In this document: piece by piece, positions 50,274-59,317 of the stretch | Position numbering within the stretch: the first letter of the stretch is position 1 | Layout: every line of letters starts with the position of its first letter | Assembly: GCA_041394285.1 (NCBI GenBank) | Contig: JAWKIL010000003.1 | Span: forward strand, 367,915 to 431,914 | DNA from: CADEDH01 sp041394285 | GTDB lineage: Bacteria > Actinomycetota > Acidimicrobiia > Acidimicrobiales > SZUA-35 | Direction: 5' to 3' | Length of the DNA: 64,000 nucleotides | Position numbers and translations under genes: made by a program | Notes under the pieces: generated by a model | What the model saw: the letters and a program-made list of their open reading frames with translations, nothing else | What the model was told of the DNA's origin: nothing | Databases searched by the model: none

Positions 50274-51233
50274 TCAGTCACCGTCCTCGGGCCGGAAGTG
50301 CAGCGGATCGCCGCCTCCGGTCTTGTTGCGGAGGCTCTCCTCGATCGCCTCTTCCTCGGCCAGCAGCCGCTCGAACTCGGGGTCGGCCTCCCGCACCAGC
50401 GGGGCCGGAGTGGCCTCTTCGGTCTCCACCGTCTCCACCGGCTCGACCGGCTCCTCAGCGACGGGGGCAGCCGGGGCGGCGCCGGCCACAGGCCGGGGCC
50501 GGCGGGACGACGAGACGACGGTGCGGGGCGTGTCGGCCCCGCCCACGGCTTCGCCAGCGGCCAGAGCGGCCTCCCGCTGAGCCTTGTCGACCTGGGCCTT
50601 GTAGGGCAGGATGTCGCCCTTGTACAACCACACCTTCACGCCGATGCGGCCGAAGGTGGTGTGGGCCTCGCGCAGGCCGTAGTCGATGTCAGCCCGCAGC
50701 GTGTGCAGGGGCACCCGACCCTCCCTGTACCACTCGGTGCGGCCCATCTCGGCCCCGCCGAGACGGCCCGACGACTGGATGCGGATGCCCTTGGCTCCCG
50801 CCTTCATGGCGTTCTGCATGGCCCGCTTCATGGCCCGGCGGAAGGCCATGCGGCCCGCCAGCTGGTCGGCGACACCCTGAGCGATGAGGGCGGCGTCGAG
50901 CTCGGGCTGCTTGATCTCGACGATGTTCAGCTTCACCTTGGGATTGCCGGTGAGCTTGGTGAGGCCGGTCCGGAGGCGGTCGGCCTCCGAGCCCTTGCGG
51001 CCGATCACGATGCCGGGACGGGCGGTGTGGACGTCGATCTGCAGCTTGTCCCGCGTCCGCTCCACCTCGACGCGGCTGATGGCGGCGTTGGGGAGCTGGT
51101 TGAGCAGGTATTTGCGGATCTTGTGGTCCTCGAGCAGGTAGTCCCGGTACTCCTGGCGGTCGGCGATCCAGCGCGACTTCCAGTCGGTGGTGATGCCCAG
51201 TCGATACCCGTAGGGGTGGACTTTCTGGCCCAT
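50274..51233 (-). CDS. rpsC: 30S ribosomal protein S3 with long tail
   Basis: 319 residues; about 215-235 is usual. MGQKVHPYGYRLGITTDWKSRW, the KH domain TARPGIVIGRKGSEADRL and GEMGRTEW-type AEMGRTEWYREGRVPL are normal. The last 85 residues are a low-complexity Ala/Pro/Glu/Val acidic extension. Start overlaps the rplV stop. Confidence 0.97.
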   Translation of the reverse strand: MGQKVHPYGYRLGITTDWKSRWIADRQEYRDYLLEDHKIRKYLLNQLPNAAISRVEVERTRDKLQIDVHTARPGIVIGRKGSEADRLRTGLTKLTGNPKVKLNIVEIKQPELDAALIAQGVADQLAGRMAFRRAMKRAMQNAMKAGAKGIRIQSSGRLGGAEMGRTEWYREGRVPLHTLRADIDYGLREAHTTFGRIGVKVWLYKGDILPYKAQVDKAQREAALAAGEAVGGADTPRTVVSSSRRPRPVAGAAPAAPVAEEPVEPVETVETEEATPAPLVREADPEFERLLAEEEAIEESLRNKTGGGDPLHFRPEDGD

Positions 51234-51940
51234 CAGTTGGTCTCCTCGGGCTTGGTGTCGTCCCCGTCTTCGGCCGCACCGTCGTCGGCGGCATCCTCGG
51301 TGGTGGCATCGTCGGCCACCGTGTCCTCCACCGTGTCCTCCACCGTGTCGGCCGGAGCCTCGTCGGCGGGGGCCGGGGGTGTGATCTCGGCGTCGACCAC
51401 GTCGTCGCTGACCTGATCCTCCACCACCTCGTCATCGGCGGGGGTGGGAGCGGCGGCGGCCCGGCTGCCGGCCACCCGGCGCCGGCGATCGGCCCGGGCG
51501 TCGGGGGCCCCACCGGCCCGGGTGCCCCGGGTGGTGCTGCGGGCCTCGGCCCGGGCCCGCATGGCGTCGAGCTGCTCGTCGGTGTAGCGGCTCACCACGA
51601 TCGTGATGTGGCACGTCTGCTTGCGGATACGGCCGGCCCGACCCCGGGCCCGGGGACGGAACCGCTTGAGCGAGGCACCCTCGTCGGCGTAGCAGGCCGA
51701 CACGTAGAGCTCCTCCGGCGGCACCTCGTCGTTGTGGCCGGCGTTGGCCACGGCCGAGCGGAGAGCCTTGTCGATCACCTTGGCCGCCAGCCGGTCGCTG
51801 AAGGCCAGGATCTGGGCCGCCTCGCCCACGTGCTTGCCCCGGATCAGGTCGAGCACGACCCGCACCTTGGAGGCCGACATGCGTACGTAGCGGACCTGGC
51901 ACTTGGTGCCGGGGCGCTCGTTGGTCTTCACTCCCGCCAT
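51233..51940 (-). CDS. rplV: 50S ribosomal protein L22 with acidic tail
   Basis: 235 residues; about 115-130 is usual. The core is normal: KCQVRYVRMSASKVRVVLDLIRGK and the exit-tunnel hairpin around RPRARGRAGRIRKQTCHITIVV. From residue about 130 a disordered tail follows, rich in Ala/Arg and then Asp/Glu with TVEDTVEDTV repeats. ATG 51940 overlaps the rpsS stop. Confidence 0.97.
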   Translation of the reverse strand: MAGVKTNERPGTKCQVRYVRMSASKVRVVLDLIRGKHVGEAAQILAFSDRLAAKVIDKALRSAVANAGHNDEVPPEELYVSACYADEGASLKRFRPRARGRAGRIRKQTCHITIVVSRYTDEQLDAMRARAEARSTTRGTRAGGAPDARADRRRRVAGSRAAAAPTPADDEVVEDQVSDDVVDAEITPPAPADEAPADTVEDTVEDTVADDATTEDAADDGAAEDGDDTKPEETN

Positions 51941-52218
51941 CAGCGCCGTCCCGATCGTTCCTGGCCGGCGTGGTACTTGAAGGTCCGGGTGGGCGAGAAC
52001 TCGCCCAGCTTGTGACCGACCATCGACTCGGTGATGTAGACCGGCACGTGCTTGCGCCCGTCGTGGACGGCGATGGTGTGGCCGACCATGTCGGGGATGA
52101 TGGTGGAGCGGCGGGACCAGGTCTTGATGACCCGCTTCTCGTTCCTGTCGTTCAGGTCGTCGACCTTCTTCAAGAGGTGGTCGTCGACGAATGGGCCCTT
52201 TTTCAGACTTCGCGGCAT
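51940..52218 (-). CDS. rpsS: 30S ribosomal protein S19
   Basis: 92 residues: MPRSLKKGPFVDDHLLKKVDDLNDRNEKRVIKTWSRRSTI and GHKLGEFSPTRTFKYHAGQ. Confidence 0.99.
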   Translation of the reverse strand: MPRSLKKGPFVDDHLLKKVDDLNDRNEKRVIKTWSRRSTIIPDMVGHTIAVHDGRKHVPVYITESMVGHKLGEFSPTRTFKYHAGQERSGRR

Positions 52219-52220
52219 GA

Positions 52221-53057
52221 CTACCTCCGACCGCCACGCTTCCGCCGACGGCGGATGATGAGAGCATCAGACTTCTTGGCACGGGCCCGGGTACGGCCCT
52301 CGGGCTTGCCCCACGGCGACACCGGATGGCGTCCGCCCGAGGTCTTGCCCTCACCACCGCCATGGGGGTGGTCCACCGGGTTCATGGCCACGCCCCGGGT
52401 CTGGGGACGCTTGCCCTTCCAGCGGGCCCGGCCCGCCTTGCCCACCTTGATCAGCTCGGCCTCGGACAGGCCGACCTCGCCGATCGTGGCCCGGCAGTCG
52501 ATCGACACCCGGCGCATCTCCGTGGAGGGGAGGCGCAGGGTGGCCATGACCCCCTCCTTGGCCACCAGCTGAACGCTGGTGCCGGCCGAGCGGGCCATCT
52601 TGGCCCCGCCACCCGGCTTGAGCTCCACGCCATGGACGGTGGTACCGACCGGGATGAAGCGCAGGGGGAGGGCGTTGCCGATGCGAATGTCGGCCGTGGG
52701 ACCCGACGACACCTTGTCGCCCACCTTCAGATCACGGGGAGCGAGGATGTAGCGCTTCTCGCCGTCGTGGTAGTGGAGCAGGGCGATCCGGCAGTTGCGG
52801 TTCGGGTCGTACTCGATCGAGGCCACCGTCGAGGGCACGCCGTCCTTGTTGCGACGGAAATCGACGATGCGGTAGCGGCGCTTGTGGCCGCCGCCGCGGT
52901 GGCGGGACGTGATCCGGCCGTGGACGTTGCGACCGCCCGACTTCGACTGCTTGAGCAGCAGAGACTTCTCCGGCTTCGAGGTGGTGATCTCGCTGAAGTC
53001 GGAGGTGGTCTGGAACCGTCGGCCGGCGCTGGTTGGCTTTCGCTTGCGGATGGGCAT
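52221..53057 (-). CDS. rplB: 50S ribosomal protein L2
   Basis: 278 residues: SGGRNVHGRITSRHRGGGHKRRYRIVDF, and near the end MNPVDHPHGGGEGKTSGGRHPVSPWG with the peptidyl-transferase-associated histidine. Confidence 0.99.
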   Translation of the reverse strand: MPIRKRKPTSAGRRFQTTSDFSEITTSKPEKSLLLKQSKSGGRNVHGRITSRHRGGGHKRRYRIVDFRRNKDGVPSTVASIEYDPNRNCRIALLHYHDGEKRYILAPRDLKVGDKVSSGPTADIRIGNALPLRFIPVGTTVHGVELKPGGGAKMARSAGTSVQLVAKEGVMATLRLPSTEMRRVSIDCRATIGEVGLSEAELIKVGKAGRARWKGKRPQTRGVAMNPVDHPHGGGEGKTSGGRHPVSPWGKPEGRTRARAKKSDALIIRRRRKRGGRR

Positions 53058-53068
53058 CGGAGCGGACC

Positions 53069-53362
53069 TCAGGTGGTGAACAGTTCGATCTCACCCTCGG
53101 AGAGGGTGACGATCGCCCGCTTGGTGGTGGGCCGGGTGGACTTGGTGTTGGTCTTGCGGTTGCGGACGCGCTTGCCCTTGCGGTTCAGCGTGTTGACCTT
53201 GGCCACCTTGACCCCGTCGAAGATGGCCTCGACCGCCAGGGCGATCTCGGGCTTGGAGGCCTTGGGGGCCACCACGAAGGTGTAGGTGTTGTTGGCCTCG
53301 TTCTGCTGGTAGGTCTTCTCCGAGACCACCGGCCGGATGACCACGTCGTGGGGGTCCTTCAT
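53069..53362 (-). CDS. rplW: 50S ribosomal protein L23
   Basis: 97 residues: DVVIRPVVSEKTYQQNEANNTYTFVV and FDGVKVAKVNTLNRKGKRVRN. Its ATG overlaps the rplD stop. Confidence 0.98.
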   Translation of the reverse strand: MKDPHDVVIRPVVSEKTYQQNEANNTYTFVVAPKASKPEIALAVEAIFDGVKVAKVNTLNRKGKRVRNRKTNTKSTRPTTKRAIVTLSEGEIELFTT

Positions 53363-54027
53363 CACTCCTCGCTCCCCGTGTTCTGTGTGGCAGTGCTTTC
53401 GCCGGCTGCGCCGGTGTTCTCGCCGCTGGGCACCGCGTCCCGGCTGAACACCACGTAGTCGCTGACCAGGATGTCGTAGGCGTTGAGCTGGTCGGCTGCC
53501 AGCACGTGGACCTGGGGCAGGTTGCGGAAGCTGCGGATCGTCGTCTCGTCGCTCCGGTCCACCACCACCAGCGTGCGGCCCTCGACCCCGAGGGCCGACA
53601 GCGCAGCCTTGGCCGCCTTGGTGCTCGGCCGGTCGAAGCCCCAGGCGTCGACCACAACCACCTTGTCCTCGGCGCACCGGTCGGACAGGGCCGAGCGGGT
53701 GGCGAGCTTGATCATCTTCTTGTTCGTCCGCTGGGCGTAGCTGCGGGGCTTGGGGCCATGGGCGATGCCGCCGCCGACCCAGATCGGTGAGCGGGTGGAG
53801 CCGGCCCGGGCCCGGCCCGTGCCCTTCTGCTTCCACGGCTTGGCCCCGCCGCCCGAGACCTCGGAGCGGGTCTTGGTGGAGTGGGTGCCGGAACGACGGG
53901 CGGCGAGCTGGGCGTTGACCACCTGGTGGAGCACCGCCATGTTGGGCTCGATGCCGAAGGTGGCGTCGTCGAGGTCGATCGATCCGGCGTCGGCGCCGGC
54001 GGTGGTCTTGACGGAGATCGTGGGCAT
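53362..54027 (-). CDS. rplD: 50S ribosomal protein L4
   Basis: 221 residues: LHQVVNAQLAARRSGTHSTKTRSEVSGGGAKPWKQKGTGRARAGS is the tunnel loop. Ends with a short Ala/Glu/Thr tail. L4 represses its own operon in some bacteria; no such site was recognised here. Confidence 0.98.
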   Translation of the reverse strand: MPTISVKTTAGADAGSIDLDDATFGIEPNMAVLHQVVNAQLAARRSGTHSTKTRSEVSGGGAKPWKQKGTGRARAGSTRSPIWVGGGIAHGPKPRSYAQRTNKKMIKLATRSALSDRCAEDKVVVVDAWGFDRPSTKAAKAALSALGVEGRTLVVVDRSDETTIRSFRNLPQVHVLAADQLNAYDILVSDYVVFSRDAVPSGENTGAAGESTATQNTGSEE

Positions 54028-54674
54028 CAGGCGCTGACCGCCTTCTTGATCGCGTTGCGGATGATGACCGTGCCGCCCTTGGAGCCCGGAACCGAGCCCT
54101 TGACCAGCACGATGTTCTTCTCGGCGTCGGCCCGGACGACGGTCAGGTTCTGGGTGGTGACCTTGTCGGAGCCCATGCGGCCGGCCATCTTGACGCCCTT
54201 GAACACCCGGGCCGGGGTGGCGCACTGGCCGATCGACCCGGGGGCCCGGTGCACCAGGTGGGCGCCGTGGGTGGCCCGCTGGCCCTGGAAGTTGTGGCGC
54301 TTCATCACACCGGCGAAGCCCTTGCCCTTCGAGGTGCCGATGGCGTCGATGGACTCGCCGGCTTCGAACACGTCGGCCCCGAGCTCCTGGCCCACCGTGT
54401 AGTCGGACACGTCGTCGAGGCGGAGCTCGACCAGCTCGGTGCCGGGGGCGACGCCGGCCCGGGCGAAGTGGCCGGCCTCGGGCTTGGACAGCTTGCGGGC
54501 GTCCTTGGTGCCGAGGGTGACCTGGATGGCGGAGTAGCCGTCGGTCTGCGGGGTCTTCACCTGGACGACGCGGCAGGGTGTCACCTCCACCACGGTGACC
54601 GGCACCATCCGATTGTCTTCGTCCCAGACCTGGGTCATGCCGACCTTACGGCCGACGATCGCCTTGTGAGCCAT
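54027..54674 (-). CDS. rplC: 50S ribosomal protein L3
   Basis: 215 residues: IVGRKVGMTQVWDEDNRMVPVTVVEV and VMKRHNFQGQRATHGAHLVHRAPGSIGQ. First gene of this S10-type operon, since rpsJ is missing upstream. Confidence 0.98.
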   Translation of the reverse strand: MAHKAIVGRKVGMTQVWDEDNRMVPVTVVEVTPCRVVQVKTPQTDGYSAIQVTLGTKDARKLSKPEAGHFARAGVAPGTELVELRLDDVSDYTVGQELGADVFEAGESIDAIGTSKGKGFAGVMKRHNFQGQRATHGAHLVHRAPGSIGQCATPARVFKGVKMAGRMGSDKVTTQNLTVVRADAEKNIVLVKGSVPGSKGGTVIIRNAIKKAVSA

Positions 54675-54956
54675 GCGTGTCTCTTTCCCGTCAGAGGGCG
54701 TGCCGCCGGACCCGGAGGCCGGGCGGAGCGCCGTTCACGTGAACGCCCTGCGCCGGCCCTGAGGGCAGCGCGCGGGGCTCTTGTGATGAAGTGGGCCGTA
54801 CGGTTCCTTCAGCTGGCAGGCTGAGGCCTTCACGGACCGGAGCGAAACGTTCACCGAACCCGGGGCCGACGGCCGAGCAAGCGGCTGTCAGCAAGTGGTT
54901 CCGGCGGACCGGTCAAGCCTACTGGGGCCTTGTCCCTGTTCCACCCAAGGGCCCGA
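54675..54956 (-). promoter_or_regulatory. Leader and promoter region of the ribosomal protein operon
   Basis: 282 bases with no convincing gene. It contains a perfect 14-bp palindrome, CGTTCACGTGAACG, at 54732-54745, and it must hold the promoter of the rplC-led operon. I could not assign a promoter with confidence. rpsJ is not in this gap. Confidence 0.5.
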
Positions 54957-55634
54957 TCAGGATTCGACCGATCCACTGCTTTCGGGGGCGCCCGCCGCCG
55001 AACCGCCGTCGATGGCCGCCAGATAGGCCCGGCCCCGGGGCGACGCCAGGTAGCCGACCCGCAGGCTGATCGTGAGGCCCAGGTTCTTCAGCTTGCGCAC
55101 GTCGAGCTTGAACGGGGCCGTCTCCCGGCCCACCGAGGCGGCCAGATCGGGGGCCCGGACGCCCTCGTTGGCGGCGATGAGGCGCAGGGTGGAACGGGTC
55201 CACGGGCCGATGGCCGACGCCCGGTCCAGCCGATCCAGGCGGGCGTCGATGCCGGCCACGTCGTCGGGGCCGAGCCGGGCGCTGTGCGCCAGCTCGTGGC
55301 GGGGGTCGGGCTCGTCGAGGCGGCGGAACTCCACCCGGTAGACGCGCCGGTCGGCCCCGTGCCCGTCTTCCACCGGGGCCCCTCCCCCGGTCCGGCGCCC
55401 AGCCATGGCGTCGAGCGAGGCCCGCACCTCGTCGGGCGAGGCGTGGCCGGCCCGGACGGCGTCGGCGGCGCTGATGGCGGCCGGGTCCACCACATCGACC
55501 GAGAGCACCTCGATCCGCCCCCCGCCGGTGCGGTAGGGACGTCCGGCCACCACCGTGGGCGACCGCCAGCGGCGGAAGGCCACGGTCACCGACCCGTCGG
55601 CGATGCCGTCCCAGTACGGCTTGGTGAAGCGCAC
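54957..55634 (-). CDS. ASCH/PUA-like domain protein with winged-helix-like tail
   Basis: 225 residues, not firmly recognised. The N-terminus (RFTKPYWDGIADGSVTVAFRRWRSPTVVAGRPYR, then IEVLSVDVV) looks like an ASCH or PUA-type RNA-binding domain. The C-terminal half (TLRLIAANEGVRAPDLAASV, then FKLDVRKLKNLGLTISLRVGY) resembles a winged helix. A nucleic-acid-binding role is inferred. Lies upstream of the ribosomal operon. Confidence 0.6.
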   Translation of the reverse strand: MRFTKPYWDGIADGSVTVAFRRWRSPTVVAGRPYRTGGGRIEVLSVDVVDPAAISAADAVRAGHASPDEVRASLDAMAGRRTGGGAPVEDGHGADRRVYRVEFRRLDEPDPRHELAHSARLGPDDVAGIDARLDRLDRASAIGPWTRSTLRLIAANEGVRAPDLAASVGRETAPFKLDVRKLKNLGLTISLRVGYLASPRGRAYLAAIDGGSAAGAPESSGSVES

Positions 55635-55689
55635 GCCTCGGAGACTAGGGGTTCCTGCCCGCAGGCCCGCCCCGGTGGCGCCGGCCGGT

Positions 55690-57333
55690 CTAGAAGTTGT
55701 TGTTGATGAACACCTGCGTCGAGGTGTTGGCCACCACCACCGAGGTGCTGCAGCCCGAGCTGGCGAGGCCGAACCTCTCCCCCACCTCGTCGTAGCCGGT
55801 GTGGTTGCCGTGCATGTCGATCGTCACCTTCTCGGCGTAGGCCTTGATCTCGATAGGGTCCGAGCGCAGGGCACCGGCCGGTACCCGGACGTCGACCCAG
55901 GGCGACTGCTGCACCACACCGCCCGACAGGATCGAGTAGTCCCACGTGGCGTCGGCCGGACCCACCATCGGATGATCGCTGGACAGGAGGCCGAGCAGGC
56001 CGTTGCCCGGCACCAGCACCCGGTTGTACACCGTGCCGGTCTGCACCGGGGGCAAGAGCGGAGCCGTGAGCCAGGTGGTGTAGTAGCCACCCCACATGAT
56101 GTCCTGGTTGTCGACCCCCGACGGGCTCCCCACCCAGGCGGCGGAGCCCGGCTCCACGTTGATCCGCACGATCCGCTCGGAGCCCGACGCGGTGTCGAAG
56201 AGCAGGCGGTAGGAGCTCGTGGTCCCCTCGGACACGGTCTGGGGTCCCTCCAGCGAGACGCACCGGGGAGCCCCGGGGGCGGCCGTGGTGGTGGGGGCCG
56301 GGGCCGGCGCCGCGGTGGGGGTCGGCGAGGCGGCGGTGGCCGGAGAGCCGGAAACGGCCTCCCCGGCCCCGGGGTCGCCCGACCCGCCACCGCCCGCCGG
56401 GGTGGCCGGCGCCGCGCCCGCCGGCACCCCGGATGCTCCCGCACGGACCGCCTCGGCCCCCATGCCGGGGACGGCGCCCACCGGCCCGCCCACCTGCGGC
56501 GCTTCGCCGCCACCGTTGTCGACGGCGACCGTGGTGGTGCTGGCGTCGGTGCGCAGATCGACGTCGTCGTCGGTCCGGTCGGTGGAGGTGGCATCGCCCC
56601 CCTCCCGGCTGCTGTCACCGTCGGTGCGGCTGTCGTCGACGAGGCCGCCGTTGGTGTCGACCGGCTGGAGATCGGTGTCCACCCGGTCGCGGACCACGAG
56701 CAGTCCGAGCACGAGCAGGATCACCACCACCACCGCCCCCGCCGCCAGCCGCAGCGACCGCAGCCCCCGGTTCTGGAGGGCCTTCACCGAGCGCACCGGC
56801 TTGCCCACGCGGACTGCTGTCTCCTCCAGCGACAGCCCGTGCAGGAACCGGCTGGAGATCACGGCCCGCTGGGCCGGGGTCAGGCGGTCGAGCAGGCTCG
56901 ACAGCGACAGCCGGCGGACGACCTCTCCCTCGAACTCCACCGTGGGCGCCGTGGAGTCGGCCATGGCATCGATGGGCACGGTCACGGGCGTGGACCGTCG
57001 GGCCTCGTCGGCCAGGCGGTTGCGGAGCGATCGGTAGACGTAAGCCCGGAACTCGGTTTCGGACGGCAGGTCCAGCTCGGGCAGGCGGCGCAGGACGTTG
57101 GCCAGCACCTCGTTCACGATGTATTCGGGATCACACGACGATCTCTTGGCTACAAAAGCGAGAAAATCTGGAGCTGTTTCTTGCACCAATTCCGAGATCG
57201 CCTGCTCGTCGCCGAGCGCAGATTCCCGGATCAGATCGACCGTCGTGCGGCCGCGAACCATCGCCATGAGATGTACCGCCCCACACGGTTTGCAGAAGTA
57301 GAAGATCGGCCGCTCGGTGTCGGCAGTAGCCAT
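55690..57333 (-). CDS. ECF-type sigma factor fused to a membrane span and exported domain
   Basis: 547 residues. A short N-terminal CxxC (C14, C17) precedes sigma region 2 (about 38-112, SELVQETAPDFLAFV and YRSLRNRLADEARR). Region 4 is at about 140-195 (LTPAQRAVISSRFLHGLSLEETA). A hydrophobic span follows at about 197-214 (GAVVVVILLVLGLLVV). Then comes a Pro/Ala/Thr-rich linker of about 170 residues, and a C-terminal domain of about 180 residues with two Cys and an N-terminal beta-rich pattern. The topology puts the sigma part inside and the tail outside the cell. ATG 57333 was chosen. Divergent from an FAD oxidoreductase. Confidence 0.78.
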   Translation of the reverse strand: MATADTERPIFYFCKPCGAVHLMAMVRGRTTVDLIRESALGDEQAISELVQETAPDFLAFVAKRSSCDPEYIVNEVLANVLRRLPELDLPSETEFRAYVYRSLRNRLADEARRSTPVTVPIDAMADSTAPTVEFEGEVVRRLSLSSLLDRLTPAQRAVISSRFLHGLSLEETAVRVGKPVRSVKALQNRGLRSLRLAAGAVVVVILLVLGLLVVRDRVDTDLQPVDTNGGLVDDSRTDGDSSREGGDATSTDRTDDDVDLRTDASTTTVAVDNGGGEAPQVGGPVGAVPGMGAEAVRAGASGVPAGAAPATPAGGGGSGDPGAGEAVSGSPATAASPTPTAAPAPAPTTTAAPGAPRCVSLEGPQTVSEGTTSSYRLLFDTASGSERIVRINVEPGSAAWVGSPSGVDNQDIMWGGYYTTWLTAPLLPPVQTGTVYNRVLVPGNGLLGLLSSDHPMVGPADATWDYSILSGGVVQQSPWVDVRVPAGALRSDPIEIKAYAEKVTIDMHGNHTGYDEVGERFGLASSGCSTSVVVANTSTQVFINNNF

Positions 57334-57631
57334 CGACAAGATGTACCAAGCCCAGATTAGGAAGTCCCAGGCCCGTAGTCCACGGCCGGACCCCGGCGAA
57401 CTGATGGGTAAATCTGCTTCCCCCGTATCCTCGACCCGGCGGCAACCGTTGTCACAGGTAGGTGGCGGGCCTGTCTCGCGCCTCGGCGAATCGATGCGGC
57501 GCCTTTTGTCGCGCCGCCATCGATCAAATCCACAGAAATGCCAGCCGCGAACGCACCCGGTTTTCGACGCAATACTCGCGCGCCCGCCGTCAGGGGCCGA
57601 GCGCAGACTCCGGCAAGGAAGGCCGCACGAC
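57334..57631. other. Divergent intergenic region
   Basis: 298 bases between the sigma-fusion gene and the FAD oxidoreductase, somewhat less GC-rich than the genes. No convincing gene, riboswitch or operator was seen. It must hold promoters for both sides. Confidence 0.6.
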
Positions 57632-59317
57632 ATGACGACATCCGAGACGGCCGCCGCCGGTGCAACCTCCACGCTCGACGGCCCGCAGCCCGGCACCGCG
57701 CCGGCGCCGGCCCCGGAGTCGCACTACGACGTGATCGTCATCGGCTCGGGCATGGGCGGGCTGTCGACCGCCAGCATCCTGGCCCAGGTGGGCGGCAAGC
57801 GGGTGCTCGTGCTCGAGGCCCACTTCAAGCTGGGCGGGTTCCTCCACTCGTTCCAGCGCCACGGCTACCTGTGGGACCCCGGAGTCCACTACGTGGGCGA
57901 GATGGAGGAAGGCACCCTCACCCGCCAGTGCATGGACCTGGTGACCGGCGGGCGGGTGCAGTGGCACAAGCTCGACGACCGGTTCGAGCGGTTCGTCTTC
58001 CCCGACGGCACCTTCGACGTCCCGTCGGACCCGAAGCGCTACAAGGCCAAGCTGAAGGAGCTGTTCCCGACCGAGGCCAACTCGGTCGATCGCTGGTTCA
58101 AGGACCTCAAATCGGCCCAGAGCTGGTCGTTCCGGTGGTTCTACGCCAAGGAGTTCCCCGAGCCCGTCTCCTCGATGGTGGCGGCCGGCCGCAAGCTGGC
58201 GATGACCCGCACCGAGGTCCAGTTGAACCGCCGGTTCGCCGACCCGGTGCTCAAGGCGATCCTGGCCGGCCAGTGGCCCGACTACGGCACCCCGCCCGCC
58301 ACCAGCGCCTTCGGTGTGCACGCCATCGTGGCCAGCGACTTCCAGAACGGCGGCTGGTACCCGGTGGGCGGCTCCCACCAGATCGTCGCCGGCGCCGTGG
58401 CCCAGATCGAGCAGCACGGCGGCCGGTGCCTGGCCCGCCACCCGGTGGAGAAGATCATCACCCGGGGCAATCGGGCCGTCGGCGTGGTGGCCAACCACCG
58501 GGGCGAGCGACGCCAGTTCTACGCCCCCCGGATCGTGTCCGACGCCGGCGTCGACATCACCTTCGGCCAGATGCTGGACCCGGCGCTGGGTCAGCGCGAG
58601 CGGGCCCGGCTCGTCCGGACCGAACCGGGGACGTCGGCCGCCATCCTGTTCCTGGGCCTGAACGACGACCCGGCACGGCACGGCTTCGAGAACTGCAACT
58701 ACTGGCTGTACGACGGGCTCGACCACGACCGCAAGGCCGACGCCTCCCGCTTCCCGCCCGAGATCAACGGGGGCTACCTCTCGTTCGGCTCGCTGCGCAA
58801 CCCGACGCAGACCTCGCACACGGCCCAGATCGTCACCTTCGCCGACGCGTCGACCTGGGAGGGGCTCGGCGGGCCCGACTGGAAGCGGCGGGGCGACGAC
58901 TACGAGCGGGCCAAGGCCCGCTACGCCGAGGCCCTGCTCGACTTCGTGGAGCAGCGGGTTCCCGGTCTGCGGGACCTGATCGCCTACCAGGAGCTGGCCA
59001 CTCCGCTCACGTTCAAGTCGATGAGCAACCACCAGGGGGGCCAGGTCTACGGCCGCCCCTGCACGCCCGACCGGCTGGCCCGCAACCAGTTCTCGATCGG
59101 CACGTCGGTGCGGCGCCTCTACCTCACCGGCACCGATCTGGTCGTCCCCGGGGTCAACTCGGCCCTCATGATCGGGGTGATGACGGCGGGCAAGCTCCTG
59201 GCCTTCGGCACCCCCCGGGTGATGCACCGGGCGTTCACCCCCCGCCACGACGGCGCCAAGACGACGACGAAGAAGAAGGCGAAGAAGACGGAGAAGGCAG
59301 AGGCAGCGGGCCGATGA
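57632..59317 (+). CDS. FAD-dependent oxidoreductase, CrtISO/RetSat-like
   Basis: 561 residues. FAD loop YDVIVIGSGMGGLSTASILAQ near residue 31, then LVLEAHFKLGGFLHSF and WDPGVHYVGEM, which resemble retinol saturases and carotenoid isomerases. VPGVNSALMIGVMTAGKLLA near the end is the second FAD segment. The last 20 residues are Lys-rich (TTKKKAKKTEKAE), unusual. The ABC permease gene overlaps its stop by four bases. Likely substrate is an isoprenoid; not provable. Confidence 0.85.
   Translation: MTTSETAAAGATSTLDGPQPGTAPAPAPESHYDVIVIGSGMGGLSTASILAQVGGKRVLVLEAHFKLGGFLHSFQRHGYLWDPGVHYVGEMEEGTLTRQCMDLVTGGRVQWHKLDDRFERFVFPDGTFDVPSDPKRYKAKLKELFPTEANSVDRWFKDLKSAQSWSFRWFYAKEFPEPVSSMVAAGRKLAMTRTEVQLNRRFADPVLKAILAGQWPDYGTPPATSAFGVHAIVASDFQNGGWYPVGGSHQIVAGAVAQIEQHGGRCLARHPVEKIITRGNRAVGVVANHRGERRQFYAPRIVSDAGVDITFGQMLDPALGQRERARLVRTEPGTSAAILFLGLNDDPARHGFENCNYWLYDGLDHDRKADASRFPPEINGGYLSFGSLRNPTQTSHTAQIVTFADASTWEGLGGPDWKRRGDDYERAKARYAEALLDFVEQRVPGLRDLIAYQELATPLTFKSMSNHQGGQVYGRPCTPDRLARNQFSIGTSVRRLYLTGTDLVVPGVNSALMIGVMTAGKLLAFGTPRVMHRAFTPRHDGAKTTTKKKAKKTEKAEAAGR

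Noticed and set aside
57334..57631. Possible riboswitch in the divergent gap
   Set aside because: No conserved core of a known riboswitch class could be matched by eye.
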